Shown piece by piece: positions 1 to 10,077 of a DNA stretch of 64,000 nt. Positions within the stretch are counted from its first letter, which is position 1, and each line of letters begins with the position of its first letter. The notes beneath the pieces are model-generated. The model searched no databases. It was not told the DNA's origin and saw only the letters and a program-made list of their open reading frames with translations. The translations under genes were made by a program, and so were the position numbers. Origin of the DNA: Corbicula japonica (taxonomy: Eukaryota > Mollusca > Bivalvia > Venerida > Cyrenidae); contig JAZAYU010000127.1 of NCBI GenBank assembly GCA_038501625.1, forward strand, positions 186,001 to 250,000, in the 5' to 3' direction.

Positions 1-278
1 ATTTTCAATTTGCCTTCAAATATTCACTTTTTCAATATTTTTTCAATGTTTTTACCATTATAATTTTTTAAGTAACATTATAATAGCTAAAATACAAAAT
101 GCAAGAAATAAATATAATTCCGTTTTGACAATAAGTGAGAACACTTTACTGATTTGCACACCATCATCCTTACAGTGATTATTTTAGGTGTAGATATTTT
201 AAAAAGTAAAAGCGTAATTTATTACAGTGCCAACCTCTCGGGCTTATCATTTGTCACTTTTATCACCATTTAACATCT

Positions 279-338
279 GGCTGTAGTCGGACTCGAAACT
301 TCGCCCCGTAGGCGAATGCTGTGACAACTAAGACTCGG
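279..338 (-). repeat. tRNA-derived fragment (SINE-like or tRNA pseudogene)
   Basis: Read on the minus strand, this has a tRNA-like A box (TTAGTTGTCACAGC) followed by a B-box-like TTTCGAGTCC. The acceptor arms do not pair and the box spacing is short, so this is a relic rather than a working tRNA gene. It recurs at the same place in each C-to-A spacer. Confidence 0.4.
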
Positions 339-380
339 TGTCTATTTCATATACATAACTTCGCTTTATATACTTTACAG

Positions 381-562
381 ACAACCTCTAAGTTTGAGGT
401 TTCAAAGACGGCTGAAAAACTAAATGGTTCAAAAGAAGAAATTATTGTTTATCTTGTAGACGAGTTCTACAGAGCTTATTTTTCAGGGATTGATGCATCA
501 CGTGTAAAGATTTTTGCTGATAAACAATATTTGAGTGTACTTGTCTGTCACGTGACTGTCTA
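381..562 (+). other. Exon-like fragment of unknown gene (rearranged)
   Basis: A stretch open in one frame follows a plausible acceptor (TTTACAG ending at 380). It begins TTSKFEVSKTAEKLNG and continues through VDEFYRA. The same segment at 27,905 runs on to a GTAAGA donor. Here, and in the third spacer, about 500 bp are missing after FYRA and the reading frame joins a downstream piece beginning FSGIDASRV. It may be a captured exon of an unrelated gene. I do not recognise the family. Confidence 0.3.
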
Positions 563-2214
563 GTTATCGATAACGTACTATAGTTTGGAATTGTCTATAA
601 TTAACTCGATTTTCTAGGCAACACGTCTTTATAGAAATGTTATAATTTACATGCCGAGTCTCGTTTTGATTTTATTAAGAGAAAGGTACAAATCGCATTT
701 TAACATGTGAAAATGACGACGATCACTTTTCAGTTTATTTTGGGGAAGGCAAACAGAACAGATCTTTAATTACACCCAAGTATGATAACATACACTAAGG
801 GCAATATAACACAATTAATGTTAAATGACACAAAGAAAAAGGTTTTCATATACAACGAAATGTATACGGGGATAATAATAACTATTATCAACAAGTTACG
901 TAGGAGAAGGTTAAAAACTTAAAATATTTACGCTTTGTCAACGTGAAGTTTTTTTTTCTAATACATAAGTTAACTGTTAAGAAGGAGGATCTCAAATGTA
1001 ATTCGTATCAAGGAAAAAAACGCATTTTAACATGTGAAAATGAAAACGATCTCTCGTGCAAATGTTTTTATTCCCTAAACGTATATACAACCTATGTTTG
1101 ATTATTGTATCGATCATATATGTATCTATGATTTTTTTCTCTTATATTACCAGTAACCTTTTTTTGTTTTGTTTATAAAATTCTTCTATATGGGAAAAAA
1201 AGGTTCTTCATGTTTTTTTCCTTTATTTTTTATACGTAAGTTAACTGGTAAGAAGGGGGTTCTCAAATGTAATTAGTGTCAATGAAAAAAAACAACGCAT
1301 TTTAACATGTGAAAATGATAACGATCTCTCGTGAAAACAACGTTTTTATTCCCTAAAAGTATATACTGCCTATGTGTGTTTATTGTATCAAACATGTGTG
1401 TTTCTATGCATTTTTTCTCTATTAGAAAATATCCGTATATACGACAATGGTGCCTGCTTCACTCATCTAATAAAATTCACGTCTGAAGAAGTCTTGATGA
1501 AGATCAGTAGATTTGTAAAAATTGTAATGGCCAAATTCAAATGACCTGTTTCAAGTTCTATAGAACTATGACCTATCTGTTTCATGTATTCATTTATTTT
1601 ACTTCCTTCGTAGAATGTATCACAGGCGTAATGAACACGTTTCATTTTTCTTTTAAGTCTTCAAATCTCACAGTAATGTAAACCTTTTAAAAGAAATTCG
1701 AGTTTTCCTCCGTATTTATACTATTCACTATATTCAAAATATGTTTGTTAACACCTCGATATTTATGTTAAATGAACCTATAATCTGCTCTCCATCATAT
1801 TATATATTGACTGTTCCCATGTTACATGTACTACACGTCTGGGAAAATAAAGATGATGTTCTGTTCCGTTCTCTTATATTACCAATAACCTTTTTGTTGA
1901 TAAAATTCTTCAGTATGGAAGAAAAACTGATTTTTCACTTTTTTCTATATTTCGAATAACATTATTTTGTTATTTACATAACGTTTGGTATGAAAAATAT
2001 ATGTATGCGTGTTCAAATTTGCCATTGTTATGGGCAAAAAAAACTTTCATACAGACATATCCTCCAATTAAATGTTATATTTTAATTTTAAAGAAATGAT
2101 ATAATGCGGAGCTTACAAACAATCGCACAGACTTTCTGACTGAGTTAATCACATGTGTGAATAATAATCTAATGAGGTGTCACTGTTCTATTCTGTAAAC
2201 GTATCATTTGTCTT

Positions 2215-2358
2215 AAAATCTGTCAATAAACCAATTAAAATTAAGATCACTGACACATGACTCCAATCACGTGTAAACTAGCAAAGACAAGATTTACTCT
2301 GTCAAAATTTCGATTACTGATCAACATAAGCTCAGATGCCCAGAAAAGTATAAAATAA
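2215..2358 (+). promoter_or_regulatory. Conserved promoter block of gene A1
   Basis: Ends in a TATA box, TATAAAATA, at 2349-2357, about 70 bp before the ATG. Upstream are ACCAATTA, a CACGTG E-box in AATCACGTGTAAAC, and the family core with TCTGTCAAAATTTCGATTAC. The same order occurs in front of all eleven copies. Confidence 0.7.
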
Positions 2359-2426
2359 AGTTACTGTAAATATCCGAAGTAGTCACAAAGCTGATATTAC
2401 ATCAAGATAGATTCACACTGACAACC

Positions 2427-4214
2427 ATGGAAAGACTTCCGCTGATAAACTCTGAACCAGACGAGGTATACACAAATACGGCGTTTGGATATGATTATGA
2501 AGGTTAGTTACATTTTCATTCAATTTTTTTACCGAATAAGGATACATTTAATTTTTTACAGAACATGTTGCAGTTTGGGAAAAATACCTAGAAATGAAAG
2601 TTTAAACGGATATTTATTTTACCTGTATTTTGTGGCAGAGTAAAATCGACTATCATTTTGCTAAAATTGTTTACATTTACGAATTGAGTCCACGAAAGTG
2701 TTAAATGAATTTAGAAACAGGTTCTTTGCTTTGCTGACATTATAACGTGCAATTAATTTTTTCAGATTATTCGTCTGGATATGATTCTACAGACATCTCC
2801 GACGCGGAATCCGTCACGTCCTGGGAATCACGTGACAGTCTACTCACCACGGAACAGGAGAGTGGCAGCAATCTTCTTTCAGCAGACGATAAAGCGGAAA
2901 TGATGAGCTTCCATAGCACGCATGCGCTGTCTGAACACTTGAAGCTGATCCTGGCAATGCCTGAGATGTGTGACGTCACATTTCTTGTAGGGCCACGTGA
3001 AGTTCCTTTTCATGGTGTGAGGGCAATAATGGGTACCAGAAGTCGGTATGTATACTTTTTTAGTGCTTCTAATTTTCATACATTAATCGAATTACATTTC
3101 CACTACATTCATAACACTTGTACGCGGTGTAGGCATCTTTGTATTCAGGTCTTCACATTAGACAGAATTTTCAGACAGAAGATACAAAAAGATGATTCAA
3201 TTTGTTCTTTCGTCGTTTTATGCGTGACCACTCAACTATATTTGAAAAATGTTTAAGAGATGTTGCCGTTTTCTTAAGTTATAATATACATGTTTATTAT
3301 GTATAAATATCTGTTTATGTATGGGTAAATATTTTATCATTCAGAGTCCTGTACCAGCTGATATTAAAGCACATGGCAATGGGAGCCGCAGACGATGAGA
3401 GGAACGCCGGAAAGAACAAGAAAACGAAGAAAACCACGTCGACCAGCATCGGTCGGTCTTTGTCGCAGAGACTAGTGATTCCGGTAAAGAAGTACGACGC
3501 CGAGGTTTTCCGACTGTTGATACAGTTTGTTCATTGTGGAAGCGCCACCATCACTGAGTCTACAGTAGCCGGTGAGTAGATGATAGCACATATCAACAAT
3601 AAGAAATGTATACCGTTTTCTTTTTGTATTTTGTCTCCGTTATTGTAAATATACCCCCACCCCCAAATAGTCAGATATGCATTCGCGTCAGATAAATTGT
3701 GTACATTATGTTTTGAGAATATGTTTTTTTTAATTTAGGTTTGTTTTGTGCCGCATGTCAATTTGAGTTGTCTGATCTGTCGAAGGCGTGTATGGACTTT
3801 GTGGAAAGATGTCTGAAAGCAGGTCGTGCCAAGGAGATCCTCTTCTCTACCCGGTGTTACAGACATCACAAGGCAGCTACCCTCCTCTTCGATAAGGTGA
3901 GTTACACTAAATACATTTTTTTATTTTAGCTAATTTTTACATTTTTATTTTCTAATTATAACTTTTATGACTTTTTCTTAAAGTAATACAATCTTCGGAA
4001 GATAAGAACGGTTTGCAATCGTTTTCGACTTGGATTATGTTTTACAGTGCTGCATTACTATATATAAATTGGATATTCTAAGTCCCATTTTTGTATTTTT
4101 TTTAATTATGGGAATACTGCTACATTTTATTAACCTTTATATCTTTCTTTATTCCAGATTTATTCGATCCTAGACAGACGCTTTATCGCACAACTGGAAG
4201 AAACACCTGTCTGA
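2427..4214 (+). CDS. BTB/POZ-domain protein, subfamily A, copy A1 (intact, 5 exons)
   Basis: Exons 2427-2502, 2766-3045, 3345-3571, 3739-3896 and 4158-4214 join to 798 nt, giving 265 aa. Every junction has GT/AG and the phases agree. Residues 1-70 are acidic and Ser/Tyr-rich (SSGYDSTDISDAES). The BTB-like core starts near residue 77 (ALSEHLKLILAMPEMCDVTF, then HGVRAIMGTRSRVLYQLIL). A Lys-rich insertion (KNKKTKKT) lies near 142-149, then RLVIPVKKYDAEVF. Residues 195-265 look like a BACK-type helical tail ending QLEETPV. BTB domains dimerise and often bind Cullin-3; a role here is inferred only from the fold. The start is chosen because CCATGG is in good context about 70 bp after the TATA box. 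A poly(A) signal AATAAA lies at 4375-4380. Serine-enriched/gprs-like relationship is likely but unverified. Confidence 0.85.
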
Positions 4215-4380
4215 TCAATTCATGACGTCCTACGACGCCACGAGCAATTCTTATGGACGGCGCATGTCATCATTTTACAGAAAGTTTTCGCACGTGCTTC
4301 TTATGTTATTATGTTATATTGTTACAGTATTGTTAAACTTGTTTCATCTGTCAATGATTTATTAGGGGATGTGCAATAAA

Positions 4381-6619
4381 ACATATGCAAGAAATGTGTA
4401 TTGGTTTTGTATTTCTACAAATGATTATCGTGTTATTGAGTGACAGTTATAATTTGCATTTGAAATGTAAAATTTTACAGTCCTACAATATGTGGTGTAT
4501 ATGTTAGCGTCCCGGTTTAACACGAACAAAACACTGGCCACATTAAGCAATAAGTTTTCTTATTATTCTCGATATGAGAAAGAACCATAGTATTAACTAA
4601 CATATCATAATATACCTTCTCCCTTATTAGGTCCCTTCTTTGATTTCTAGATTTTACCGTAAAAAGAACGACATAAATATGTAGTTTTCGTATGTCGATG
4701 GCCTATTGGAACAGCTTTATACTGTAAACCCCTTCCCATGATCCTTTTTACAATTCTGCATGCTTCCTTAAAACTTTACAGAAACCCAATTTAAAATACA
4801 ATTTGTCATTTTACTCTGATAAAGAGTATGTTTTTAATTGCGGCCATTTTGGATGCATCGTCGCACCCATAACACGGTGAGATTACAGTCAGCTTCGGTT
4901 TTGTTCTAGAGTTGGATTGATTGTGTGCATCTTAGGTCCATGACTAATTTGTGCGAAATATAAAAAAATATGAAAAAGAACAATAAGAAAAGAAAACACG
5001 TTCTCTGAGGGAAACATGAACCTAACCCATCGTATTCAATAACTTATATAGTAAGTAAGCACTAGGGAGCACTACATTACTACAATACTCAACAAAAATA
5101 ATATGAAAATAGCAACCGTTATCGAAAACTTCGGCCATTTATGCAATGTGCAAATCGATTACTTTCAGAACCATCGGTTTTAACTACCATCTGTAACATT
5201 ATTCTATGTGTTATTTTCACATAAACAGTTTATACGATGCACATAAGAATATGTAAATAATATTTATAGTTAATTAATGGGAAAATTCCCAGTAATTCTA
5301 CCGATGAAGAATCGGATCAAAGGCGTAAGCTCGCTATGCAGTTATTGTTTTCTAACGACATTAACCGTGGTATGAAATTACGCTTAATATTTTTTGTAAG
5401 TTTTTTCCGTATTTTAGTACAGGTGGAATCATTTATTCGTAACAAAGCGAGATTCTTAGGTTTCTTTATTGCAGTTTAGAATTTAACCCGCTCATCAAAT
5501 TGAATAACCTCGATAATAAGTGCAATACTTACAAAGGCAACAAAGTTATTATTTTTGGGGAACATGTAGGCATTCCTGCCTAATATTGTTGTTATTTTTA
5601 TTATTGTTGTAAACAGAAAATCAATCATGTCGCAATATTTTGGGTTGGATGATTAAAAAGCTAACAATAATGACCTTCGGAAACAATATCTTAATAAAAC
5701 ATGTAACTTTACTAAGATAGTTAGCTCTTCCGATTGGAAAGATATTTATGGTTTTAAGTACTTTGTCAGTGGTTTTGCCCTAAACTGAAGCACATATGCA
5801 TTGCTTTCTTTTTTGAAATTATAAAGTTGAAATACTTAAGTTTAACTAATGTTTATTAGATATGAGTGATAATGAAGAATTCAGCGCACAGAAAATGTTG
5901 TTACTTGCTTACATTCTGAGATCACTGTAAGTTACGAATGGCTCTGAAACGTCTTAGAAGACCTTTAATATCCTATAACAAAAATTAATTTGTTATGGAA
6001 TATTTAAGATCATAAAATGCTGCTGTAACGACATATAACAAAACAAATATCTGAAATACTGGCGTCGTTAACACCGAATACGCCATTATTTTCTATATCA
6101 GACAGCTTAATCCCAGTAAATCAGTTCAATGCCATGATATAATTCGAGATGGCTATGGTTTTGTTGAGAAATAACGACTGTCAACGATATAATAAGATTA
6201 ATTTAACATGAAATAAGAAAAGAAGTAAAACACTGGCGACAGCAGAAAACAACACAACAATTCGTCGTAGATAAAATACAGATTTGTTGCGTGCAAAATT
6301 TAGATAGACTTGCAGTTTGTCATTTGGTGAACTATGTGGAACCGGTTTTGTGTCCATGCTTTCACTAAACCGTTCGTAAATTAAAAGGATTTTTCGTACC
6401 TGTCTTAACCATTGATTTCAAGAGTCAAAATGGCCGAAATCGTTATTAAGATACAATTATTTATTTGCATATAACATACATAGCATATAAACATATATGC
6501 AATTATGTAGTTTTGAAACGTTCAAACAATTTAACAAACATCAGTAACTTTATATGACACGTGTGAATAATAATTTAAGGAACTGCCACTGCTCTTTTCT
6601 ATAAACCAATCATATAATT
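4381..6619. other. A-to-B intergenic spacer (A1-B2)
   Basis: AT-rich and non-coding as far as I can see. It is near-identical by eye to 32.12-34.31 kb and 47.84-50.92 kb, apart from an 0.8 kb insertion in the latter. No ORF of note, no RNA gene recognised. A well-kept stretch around 5190-5400 contains the short palindromic GGGAAAATTCCC, identical in all three spacers. Confidence 0.7.
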
Positions 6620-6761
6620 AAAATCTGTCAGTAAAACAATTAATGTTAAACCACGTGACACAACTCAATTCACTTGTAACATGGCATGGGCAAGATATGC
6701 TCTGTCAAAATGTCGATTACTGGTCAACGTAAACTGAGATACCCCAAAAAGTATAAAATAA
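6620..6761 (+). promoter_or_regulatory. Conserved promoter block of gene B2
   Basis: TATAAAATA at 6752-6760. The core TCTGTCAAAATGTCGATTAC is followed by TGGTCAACGTAAACTGAG immediately upstream; CCACGTGACAC and an ACCAATCA box lie further up. It differs from subfamily A at only a few positions although the surrounding spacers do not align. Confidence 0.7.
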
Positions 6762-6888
6762 GGTAAATATCCAAGGAAGTCAACATTTGATAACGAGTCA
6801 TCGAAGAAGAAACATAAACAAGCAACATATTTAATCTGAAAACTTTGGCTTGGAAAGATTTCCCTTGGTGAACGCTAAACAAAGCGAT

Positions 6889-9800
6889 ATGTACACAAAT
6901 ACGGACTTTGGATATGATTACGAAGGTTTGTTCCATTTCTATATTGAAAACAAAAACCTCTAAACTATAACATGTTTCTTAATATTGAAAAAAACAACAC
7001 TTTTAAATTATCAGTTTACGAGGAAGATTTTTTGTAGAATTTTTTATTGAGTAAAAATCACCTTTCCTTTAATATGTGTGAACTTACGTCGCCATGGAAT
7101 AGTAAAGTAAACACAGTTTTAATGTTCAATTAAATTAGTATTTACAGCGGTGGTAACATATCCGTGTTATTATAATTGTTATTAACCTTTCAGATTATTC
7201 GTCCGGATATGACTCTACGGACATCTCTGACGCCGAATCCGTCACGTCCTGGGAATCACGTGACAGTCTACTCAGCACGGAACAGGAGAGTAGCAGCAAT
7301 CTTCTTCCAGCAGATGATAAAGCGGAAATGATGAGGTTCCACAGCACGCATGCGCTGTCTGAACACTTGAAGGTGATCCTGGCAATGCCTGAAATGTGTG
7401 ACGTCACATTCCTGGTAGGGCCAGGCGAAATTCCCGTATATGGTGTGAGGGCAATAATGGGCACCAGAAGTCGGTATGTCTTCTATTTGAGTGTTTATGT
7501 TCATTTAATTAAATTAAAATTACATTCAAAGAACCTTTATAATACAAATTGTTAACCGTACAATTTCGTGTTCGTTTCCTTTCGCACACATAAATATTCG
7601 ATATTAAGTTCCTTGTTGTGGTTAATGCATATCAGGTCAATTATATTGGATACTCATGGTTAAGAGATAATAAAGTGTCTGTTTACTTTTATATTATATT
7701 TACTCATATGCGTAAATAAATTATTATTCAGGGTCTTGTACCAGCTGATACTAAAGCACATGGCAATGCAAGCAGCAGACGACGAAAGAAACGCCAAAAA
7801 GAGCAAGAAAACAAAAAAAACGAAATCAGTCGGCATAGGTCGGTCTTTTTCGCAGAGATTGGTGATTCCGGTAAAGGAGTACGAAGCCGAGGTGTTCCAA
7901 ATGTTGATACAGTTTGTTCATTGCGGAAGTGCGACCATCAGGGAAGATACAGTATCCGGTGAGTAAACAAATAAAAATTGGCTTGATTTGTGTTATATTA
8001 CTGGAATATTATATATTATAAATATAATAACTCTAATATCATCTAACATAATAAAGATGAATTTTTATAACATTTAATGCGGCAATCACATCTATAGAAA
8101 TTGTCAGTAAATTTAAATACCTTGGTGTGGTCTTTTCTCTGGCGGGGCGTTTAATGAAAACGATAAAACTATAGCAGGTCAGGACTTAAAGGCATTATTT
8201 CAGATGAATAAATGTTTATATAAGTTTACATATATATCACCGAAAATTCAGTTTGACCTATTTGATAAGTTAATTTTACCAATTTTCAATTATTCAACAG
8301 AAGTAACGGGTTTTAATAAAGGTAGCCACTGTGAGAGAGTACATCTTAGTTATTGTAAGCGTTTGTTAGGGGTTAAAATTTGCACACAAAATAATTTCGT
8401 TTATGGCGAAACTGGGAGACTACCGTTAAACGTTTCATGGCAGATTAATATAGTCAGATATTGGCTGAAATTATGTTCAATGGCTGATACGAAATACCCC
8501 AAAATTGTGTATAACTTCTTAGTAGATCAAACTAATAATATACCAAACACAAGAAACTGGGCTACGAATGTTAAAGATTTACTATCACGATTAGGTTTTT
8601 ATGAAGCATGGTTAAGTCAGGGTGTCGGGAATAACAAATTATTTCTAAATTTATTCAAACAAAGAGTTAAAGATACGTACCTTCAGACCTGGAATGAACA
8701 GTTACAAAATTCATCGAGATCGTTATTTTATAAAGAAATCGCAAATTTTGAATACAAAGCATATTTAGATATAATCAAGATACCGAAATTTAGAAAAGCA
8801 TTAACGAAATTGAGATTATCTTCTCATATACCCGAAATTGAAACCGGGCTTTGGACCAAACCTTATAGGATTCCGGTTAACGAACGAAAATGTCATTTTT
8901 GTAATAAACTTGAGGATGAGTTTCATTTTGTCATCGAATGTCCTATATACGCGGAGTTAAGGAAAGAGTTAATTAAACCGTATTATTGGGTTCTGCCAAA
9001 CTTTATAAAATTTGTAGAACTGATAAACGCGACAAATAAGACAGTAATAACAAAACTTGAACATACATATTTAAAGCATTTGAAACACGGCAAAATATTT
9101 TGAAATATTTTTGATACTACAAAAATGTTTAACGGTTGTAAAATACATAAAACTCATCTTTCTCTCCCAAAACTTTGCATGGATGTACTTATTGTTACCT
9201 TTTTCAGATACATGATTGTTTAAGTTTGAAAATTTGTAATACATGATTGTCTTTTATTGCTTACCATGTCACATGTTTTACTGTTTCTTTTCTATGTATA
9301 TTTGTTCATGGGCCATTATGGCTTATTACGAAATAAACTACCATCAAGAAAGCACATTCGCGAAAAATGGTTGGTTATAGATACTCGTATTAAAATGTTT
9401 CTTTATATTTTAGGTTTGTTTTGTGCCGCTTGTAACTTTGAGTTGCCTGATCTGTCCAAGGCATGTATGGACTTTGTGGAAAGATGTCTGAAAGCAGGTC
9501 GTGCCAAGGAGATTCTCTTATCTGCTCGCTGTTACAGTCATCACATGGCAGTTAGCCATCTTTTTGATAAGGTTAGTTACATGTTGACATGTCAGTAAAT
9601 AAAATCTAGCTAACCATTGACAAACATTTGATCAGCATCACCAGGGAAATCTAAATAGATTTTAAATGGAGACATTATTCGTTGTCATTTAATGTTGTTA
9701 ATATGTTTTGCGTAGTTGCGTAGTTTTAATGAATTGTCGCATTACCATAGATTGTTAATATTTTCTTGACAAGGATTGGATTTTCCATAAATTTACATGA

Positions 9801-9916
9801 CGTACATTAAGGACTTAATGTCGTCAGTTTTGCTTATAATTCGTTTTTATACCTTTCAGATTTATTCGATCCTGGACAGGCGCTATATCGCAAAACGGAA
9901 AGAAACCTCGGTCTGA
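6889..9916 (+). CDS. BTB/POZ-domain protein, subfamily B, copy B2 (ancestral ATG lost)
   Basis: Exons (6850)6889-6925, 7194-7473, 7732-7958, 9414-9571 and 9860-9916, all with GT/AG borders and consistent phase. The codon equivalent to the ATG of the other subfamilies, at 6850, reads TTG (GGCTTGGAAAG). The first in-frame ATG is codon 14 at 6889, which would give 252 aa lacking the first 13 residues. Otherwise all five exons are open. Subfamily features: PGEIPVYG in the BTB core, RKSKKTKKTK-like basic insertion, and the C-terminus KRKETSV. Intron 3 is enlarged to 1.46 kb by a LINE fragment. AATAAA at 10072-10077. Whether TTG can initiate, or the short form is made, cannot be told from sequence. 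Confidence 0.75.
8091..9343 (+). mobile_element. 5'-truncated LINE (non-LTR retrotransposon) in intron 3 of B2
   Basis: Comparison with intron 3 of B9 (52,267-52,465) shows the intron is interrupted after AATCACA at 8090 and resumes near CAAGAAAGCACATTCGCG at about 9344. The insert carries the end of a reverse-transcriptase polyprotein and a 3' tail with GGGCCATTATGGC and AAATAAA. A short ATCA may be the target duplication. It lies in the same orientation as the host gene. The element ends are estimated to within about 10 bp. Confidence 0.7.
8204..9103 (+). CDS. C-terminal part of LINE reverse transcriptase
   Basis: This 299-codon ORF has the usual end of CR1/Jockey-like LINE polyproteins: a helical 'thumb' and connection region (LPIFNYSTEVTGF, RLLGVKICTQN), then a terminal zinc-binding motif C-X2-C-X7-H-X4-C at residues 230-246 (CHFCNKLEDEFHFVIEC). 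Just upstream, in another frame, lies KYLGVVFS. The frame slips near 8142, between GVVFS and GGAFNEND, so the element is both truncated and frameshifted. The palm motifs and endonuclease are absent. Not expected to be active. Confidence 0.75.
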   Translation: MNKCLYKFTYISPKIQFDLFDKLILPIFNYSTEVTGFNKGSHCERVHLSYCKRLLGVKICTQNNFVYGETGRLPLNVSWQINIVRYWLKLCSMADTKYPKIVYNFLVDQTNNIPNTRNWATNVKDLLSRLGFYEAWLSQGVGNNKLFLNLFKQRVKDTYLQTWNEQLQNSSRSLFYKEIANFEYKAYLDIIKIPKFRKALTKLRLSSHIPEIETGLWTKPYRIPVNERKCHFCNKLEDEFHFVIECPIYAELRKELIKPYYWVLPNFIKFVELINATNKTVITKLEHTYLKHLKHGKIF

Positions 9917-10077
9917 TCAAATACAGATACTGACATTTGGATCTTCCAAAAATATGCTCCAGGAAATTATACAGCTGGTACCAATGACTGCCTCAAGTGC
10001 TTGTTTTATCATTACATACTTGTTACAGATTTGTTAAATTTCTTCTGTTAATGATGTATATGGGAATGTGCAATAAA

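Larger units (their letters stand above)
1..2214. other. C-to-A intergenic spacer, first cassette (partial)
   Basis: The window opens inside the spacer that elsewhere lies between a C and an A copy; it aligns by eye with 27.3-29.97 kb, 43.0-46.25 kb and 59.2-61.8 kb. It holds a tRNA-like fragment (279-338), an exon-like fragment (381-562) and a locally duplicated stretch: the block around 960-1120 recurs in diverged form around 1230-1400. The foldback element found at the matching place in the second and fourth spacers is absent. I see no convincing complete gene. A 72-codon ORF at 1741-1959 recurs in the other cassettes but looks like a passenger of recent duplication. Confidence 0.7.

Noticed and set aside
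1741..1959. 72-codon ORF repeated upstream of A1, A5, A8 and A11
   Set aside because: Conserved only because the cassettes are recent copies; hydrophobic AT-rich composition, no recognisable domain, and the A11 version has a changed frame and end.
2767..2979. Antisense ORF of 70-137 codons opposite exon 2, present in every copy
   Set aside because: It is the complement of a strongly conserved coding exon; start and stop vary and it follows the sense codon pattern. No independent evidence.
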